Shown here one piece after another: positions 46,341 to 49,875 of a DNA stretch of 49,875 nucleotides (the stretch's first letter is position 1; the number at the start of each line of letters is the position of its first letter). The notes beneath the pieces are model-generated. The model made no database searches and was not told the origin of the DNA. It saw only the letters and a list, made by a program, of their open reading frames with translations. The translations under genes and the position numbers were made by a program. The DNA is from Cyanophora paradoxa (Eukaryota > Glaucocystophyceae > Cyanophorales > Cyanophoraceae), in NCBI GenBank assembly GCA_004431415.1, contig QPMI01000654.1, positions 7,501-57,375 of the forward strand, given 5' to 3'.

Positions 46341-46528
46341 ATGGCCTTCGAAGCTTATCCTGCCCACTACTCGCTAGGAGCGCTGGCCGCGACCCTCACC
46401 TGGCTCCTCGGCGGCACCCCCACGGCCTCGCGGTCATAGGCGTGGGCTTCGGCTACGCCGCCAAGTCCCTCTACGCCCCCGGCGGCGCCTCGCAGGCGGC
46501 GGCCGGCATGCGCCCCGCCGGGCGCTAA
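46341..46528 (+). CDS. Small membrane protein, one frame change
   Basis: It begins MAFEAYPAHYSLGALAATLT, then a hydrophobic LTWLLGG and, in the +1 frame, LAVIGVGFGYAAKSLYAPGG, ending at TAA 46526. About 62 residues with one or two short membrane spans. It is the first of a row of small genes downstream of the P-loop gene. No family was recognised. Confidence 0.4.
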
Positions 46529-46623
46529 CTTTTCAAAGTTCATTCTCCCCTCCCCCTTTTCCGAGTTCCGAGTCCGTTGGCGTTCCCTTTTAAATTTTCT
46601 TCATTCTCGTTACACGTTCGAAG

Positions 46624-47097
46624 ATGTCGAGCGCGGTAGAGAAGCTGCTGTGCACCGTGTTCAAATCGGATTCGCGATGCAGCAAGATCGGCGAGGCGGC
46701 GAGGGCTAAGGGCGGGGCGGCGGCGGAGGGCCCAGGGTGAAGGCGGCGGATCCCGCGCCGCCGTCGCTGAAACGATCAAGGGGGCGGGCAAGGGCAGGAG
46801 CGTGGGGGCGCTGCCCTCGTGGCGATCGCGCCGGGGCAGAGGAGGCGGCGCACGCGGCGACGGCGGCGCTGGCCGCGCGGCGCCAGGCGGAGGCCTACCC
46901 GTGCCTGGGCCGGGGCTGCACCGCGGCCGACCGCCCTACGCCGTGAGCGCCTACTTCGACGAGGCCAACCGGCTGAGCTGCCAGGAGCTGTGCGACAACC
47001 GCATGCGGCGCGCCGTGGACGGGCACCTGCCGCTGCTGGTGGCGCTGGCGGCTCGCTCCTGATGGTCTGGTACCTGCGCGCCTGGTCATTTAGATAG
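46624..47097 (+). CDS. Small protein with Cys-rich centre and C-terminal membrane span (frame interrupted)
   Basis: ATG 46624 (MSSAVEKLLCTVFKSDSRCS) and a C-terminal block RLSCQELCDNRMRRAVDGHL, followed by a hydrophobic LPLLVALAA...LMVWYLRAWSFR helix, lie in different frames and are joined only if two or three single bases are missing. The end is near 47097. It would be about 155 residues with a tail anchor. Tentative. Confidence 0.35.
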
Positions 47098-47118
47098 TTT
47101 TTCGAAGTCTAGGTCAAG

Positions 47119-47515
47119 ATGGGCTGGGTGGACGCCGTGCTGACCAAGGTCTTCGGACCGAAGAGCGCGCAGCCGCCGCCGAGCTTCAACCTGGCCGCGG
47201 CGATCAGCACGACGATCGAGCGCAAGAACAACGAGCTCATCCTAAAGAACGACGGCAAGCTTCCCTGGGCGACGTGGCCGCGGGCGCACTCGCAGCACGC
47301 TGACGGGAATCGATCGGACGGGCGCCGCGGGCGTGAAGGTCGGGCAGCGGTTGCGGCGTGCCGGAGCTTGCGATGAAGGGCTGGCACTACGCCAAGATCG
47401 CCGCCGGCGTCGCCGCGGTGCTCCTTGCGATCTGGCTCGCGTGGCAGCTGCGCGCGCCTACCAGGGCGCGCGCCTGCAGAGCGCCCAGCTCGACTATTTT
47501 CTAAAGGCTAGGTAA
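47119..47515 (+). CDS. Small membrane protein (frame interrupted)
   Basis: It starts MGWVDAVLTKVFGPKSAQPP and then AISTTIERKNNELILKNDGK. In another frame MKGWHYAKIAAGVAAVLLAI WLAWQL gives a strong membrane helix, and the frame ends YFLKAR. Either it is one gene with two one-base losses or two overlapping small genes. Unknown family. Confidence 0.4.
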
Positions 47516-47527
47516 AGCGAGCGAACC

Positions 47528-47891
47528 ATGCGCGGCTCTTCCCCCGTGTTTCCTTCGCTGAGAACCCGGTGGCGAACGCAGTCGCCCCTACCCCCTGGAG
47601 CCGAGTGAAGCTGGAGCGTGCGAACGCAGTCTCCGTCAAGAAGGCAAGCGCACGCTGGCGCTGGAAAGTCCGGTCGCGGAGGATACGGAGAAGGTTGCAT
47701 TCACAAGCGCAAGACGTACAAGGCGATACGCGAGGGACAGCTGCTGCCACGGACTCGGTTCCCGGGCTGCCGGGCACCACGGCCGGCGAGCTCCTAGTGC
47801 GCAACCTGCGCCTGCAGTACGTCTCCCGCCTCCGCGCTCCAAGGCCAAGAAGGCGCGCCTGGACTCGGGCGATAGCAGCTCTAGCTCGTAG
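47528..47891 (+). CDS. Small basic protein with acidic-serine tail (frame interrupted)
   Basis: Blocks WSRVKLERANAVSVKK, RKTYKAIREGQLLPRTRFPG, VRNLRLQYVSRLR and KAKKARLDSGDSSSSS (stop TAG 47889) lie collinearly in three frames. The composition is rich in Lys/Arg, as in DNA-binding or nucleocapsid-type proteins, but no family is recognised. Confidence 0.35.
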
Positions 47892-48005
47892 GGCTCTGTA
47901 CTGTTGTATTCAATGCCTTTACCAGTTCCTGTTCCTATCCAGAGCACGACTCGGGTGAAGGGCACGGTCATAGCGAACATGAACTCGGCGAACTTTGCAA
48001 GTTCA

Positions 48006-48866
48006 TCAGGGTTCCCAGGCGGGGATCCTCCAGTAGATCGCCTCGCGCAGCGCCTCGTAGACGCGCATGAGGGAGCGCTCGTTCTCCGTCGCGAAGGCGT
48101 CGCCGGGCTCGTCGGGGTCGGGATCCGTGAGCTCGGAGTACTCGTCCGAGCTGCCCGCGCTCTCGGCACTGCGGCGGGGTGGGCGAGGGTCGGCATTCTT
48201 TGCTGGTAGAAGGGTTAGAAGAGGGACCAGAAAATCACTAGCAATCACGGGCGCCGGAACTCCATCGAGTCGCCGCGCCAGTACTTGTTGCCGGAGGCGA
48301 GCAGCTTCATCGGCTCGCCGTCGAATGTGCTTCCAGGCCTCGCCGTCCCAGAGGCCGTGCCGCCGTCCTCTAGCTTGAGGCGGTGGCCCGCTCGAGCCGG
48401 TTGCCGTCGAGCATGCGACGGCCATGAGCGCCAGGTCCCACTCGGTGAGGTTGCGCTGCTCTGCGGGGTGAGGCCGCGCTCGACGCGCTCGGGCTGGCGC
48501 GCCTCGCGCTCCATGCGGCTGAGGCCACCAGGAAGAAATGGGCAGCGCAAGGCCATGAGATCTAGCAGGGCCTCCATTGAGGAGGGACTTAGAAAGGTTC
48601 CGGACCAGGCCCGAGAGCTGCGGGCCAGGCGCGGCGGCGTAGTAGAGCGCGCGCCGCCGCCGCAAGGATCAGAAGGCGCGGCGGGCCGCGCGCCGCTCCT
48701 CCAGGGTCAGGTCCACGGTCTCCGGCCCGCGCGCGGAGCCGCCAGGATCTCGGGCTCGGAGCAGAGGGACTTGGGCCCGCGGCGGCGGCGCTGCTTGGGC
48801 GCCGAGGCGGCGGCGGTGAGAAGGTCTCAGGCTCCTGCTTGATACTGCGCAATCGGTGAAGTCCAT
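48006..48866 (-). CDS. Island protein of unknown function (frame interrupted)
   Basis: ATG 48866 (MDFTDCAVSSRSLRPSHRRR) is followed by ETVDLTLEERRAARRAF, then, in other frames, GLVRNLSKSLLNGGPA, NLTEWDLALMAVA, DGEPMKLLASGNKYWRGDSM and an acidic C-terminus (SDEYSELTDPDPDEPGDAFA ... SLMRVYEALREAIYWRIPAW). The last segment, 48006-48240, may be a separate exon. It is transcribed opposite to the small-gene row. The ETVDLTLEE block looks like a SUMO-interaction or short acidic motif, but this is weak. Confidence 0.35.
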
Positions 48867-49593
48867 GCTTGCTGGGTACCTTGGAAAATTGTGGGAGGCG
48901 TCCGGAGTGTGCGAACGTAGCTCCAATGGGATTTGCGTCATTTACGTCCGCGTCATTTACGTCACGGAGTTTGCCGGCGACTCGGGACTCGGGCCAACTT
49001 CTCCCGGTAAGTTCGAGACTTGAACTCGGCGGGGACCCCCGGTGTCTAGTGTCTAGTGTCTAGTGCTACTAGCTAGGTGGTATCGATATCTAGCTAGCTA
49101 GCGCTAGCGCTTGCTTAATTAATTAACCTGAAGGGTCGCGTCATTTACGTCAGCGTCATTTACGTCACGGAGTTTGCCGGCGACTCGGGACTCGGGCCCA
49201 ACTTCTCCGTAAGTTCGTCAACGACCAGTAGCTACTAGTACCGCTAGTACTACGTAGTACTACTTATACTACTTGGTACTACTTAGTACTACTAGCTTAG
49301 TATAGTAGCCACCGATACTGGTACAGCTTTTATAGATTTAAGCATCATTCAATGTGAATAACGATAATAGTAATAATAATAACGATAAGTAATAGGGATA
49401 CCCTATTTTTCCAAGTCTCGAACTTACCGGGAGAAGTTGGGCCCGAGTCCGAGTCGCCGGCAAACTCCGTGACGTAAATGACGCTGACGTAAATGACGCG
49501 ACCCTTCGGTAACCTCCGCAACCCTTCAGGTAAATGTCAGGTAACTTCAGTTGAGTTAATTAAGCAAGCGCTAGCTAGCTAGATATCACAGCT
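48867..49593. promoter_or_regulatory. Intergenic region with three TGACGTAA-bearing repeats, two forming a large inverted repeat
   Basis: An 85-90-base motif (GCGTCATTTACGTC, twice, then CACGGAGTTTGCCGGCGACT, then GGGCCCAACTTCTCC) occurs at 48934-49023 (+), 49134-49219 (+) and 49412-49503 (-). Copies 2 and 3, with adjoining GATATCTAGCTAGCTAGCGC and CTTGCTTAATTAA words, form inverted arms at 49083-49219 and 49417-49590 around a 195-base AT-rich loop. Copy 1 lies 70-160 bases upstream of the start codon of the 48866 gene. TTACGTCA is an ATF/CREB-type octamer, so promoter use is plausible. An origin or element terminus is the alternative. Confidence 0.7.
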
Positions 49594-49875
49594 CTACCTT
49601 GCCCAGTTGATGGTATCTAGCAGGGCCTGCTCCTCCAAGTCTGCACCGCCGCCGCCGCCCAGCGCTAGCGCTAGCTCGATACCGCCTCCGGCCTTGATCT
49701 CCTTGGCTTCCAGCCACCTGAGGGGCTCAGGCCACCTCCTCCTGGTGAAGCCGGTATCGTTTGCTCTTGTCCAGCTTGAGGTAGCGGGTAGGCGCCGGCG
49801 CCGGCCAGTCCGGCCTGTGGCCGCTTGCCTCCTTGGCTATGTCCTTGGGCCTACGCGGTCGCAGGTCCGCCTTGG
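49594..49875 (-). CDS. C-terminal part of an unrecognised protein, cut by the window end
   Basis: The reading frame enters from the right edge (DLRPRRPKDIAKEASGHRPD, then TRYLKLDKSKRYRLHQEE), shifts by one base near 49728-49735 in GGTGGCCTGAG, and ends WLEAKEIKAGGGIELAL ... EEQALLDTINWAR with TAG at 49594. At least 90 residues. No family was recognised. Its 3' end faces the inverted repeat. Confidence 0.4.

Noticed and set aside
49134-49590. Viral telomere or hairpin terminus
   Set aside because: The inverted arms are imperfect, the loop is 195 bases, and no partner arm exists at the left of the island; kept only as a possibility in the findings.

Overview
This is nuclear DNA from a GC-rich, single-celled eukaryote. 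The evidence is many short spliceosomal introns (about 40-130 nt) with donors GTGCGC or GC(GCGC) and acceptors GCAG, together with cellular proteins found only in eukaryotes. Frequent GC-AG introns plus a flagellar-type docking domain suggest a flagellated microalga or similar protist. A haptophyte or dinoflagellate-like lineage is my guess, but the sequence alone does not settle it.

0.9-23.5 kb is a compact run of cellular genes: an RIIa-guanylate kinase fusion (-), a TMEM131-like secretory-pathway protein (+), a multi-C2/coiled-coil protein (-), the ER membrane complex subunit EMC6 (+), a PEHE-domain chromatin scaffold (+), and a large PAS-PAS-adenylyl cyclase that reads in frame into a PDE-type phosphodiesterase domain (+). 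The cyclase keeps its catalytic and adenine-specifying residues. The PDE domain has lost three of its four metal ligands.

23.5-35.2 kb is repeat country. It holds a 40-bp GC-rich minisatellite and five copies of a 1.4-1.6 kb element. Four copies are head to tail and one is inverted. Their asymmetric ends, 3' hairpin and insertion between two T residues recall non-autonomous Helitron2/Helentron elements. An LTR-like 1.7 kb element with 201-bp direct repeats sits between copies 4 and 5. A paralogous copy of one insertion site survives empty 2.2 kb upstream.

35.4-49.9 kb is a different kind of DNA: a virus- or replicon-like island. It has two tandem paralogues, a YqaJ/lambda-type exonuclease, a roughly 900-residue protein of unknown family, a P-loop NTPase resembling SF3/D5 helicases, a run of small one-membrane-span or basic proteins, and a large inverted repeat carrying TGACGTAA motifs. 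Most of its larger genes appear to contain spliceosomal introns of the host style, so it is either a long-resident endogenous element or a spliced virus family.

Many reading frames in the island, and a few elsewhere, are interrupted by losses of one C or G in short homopolymers. I read most of these as consensus errors rather than decay, but cannot prove it.
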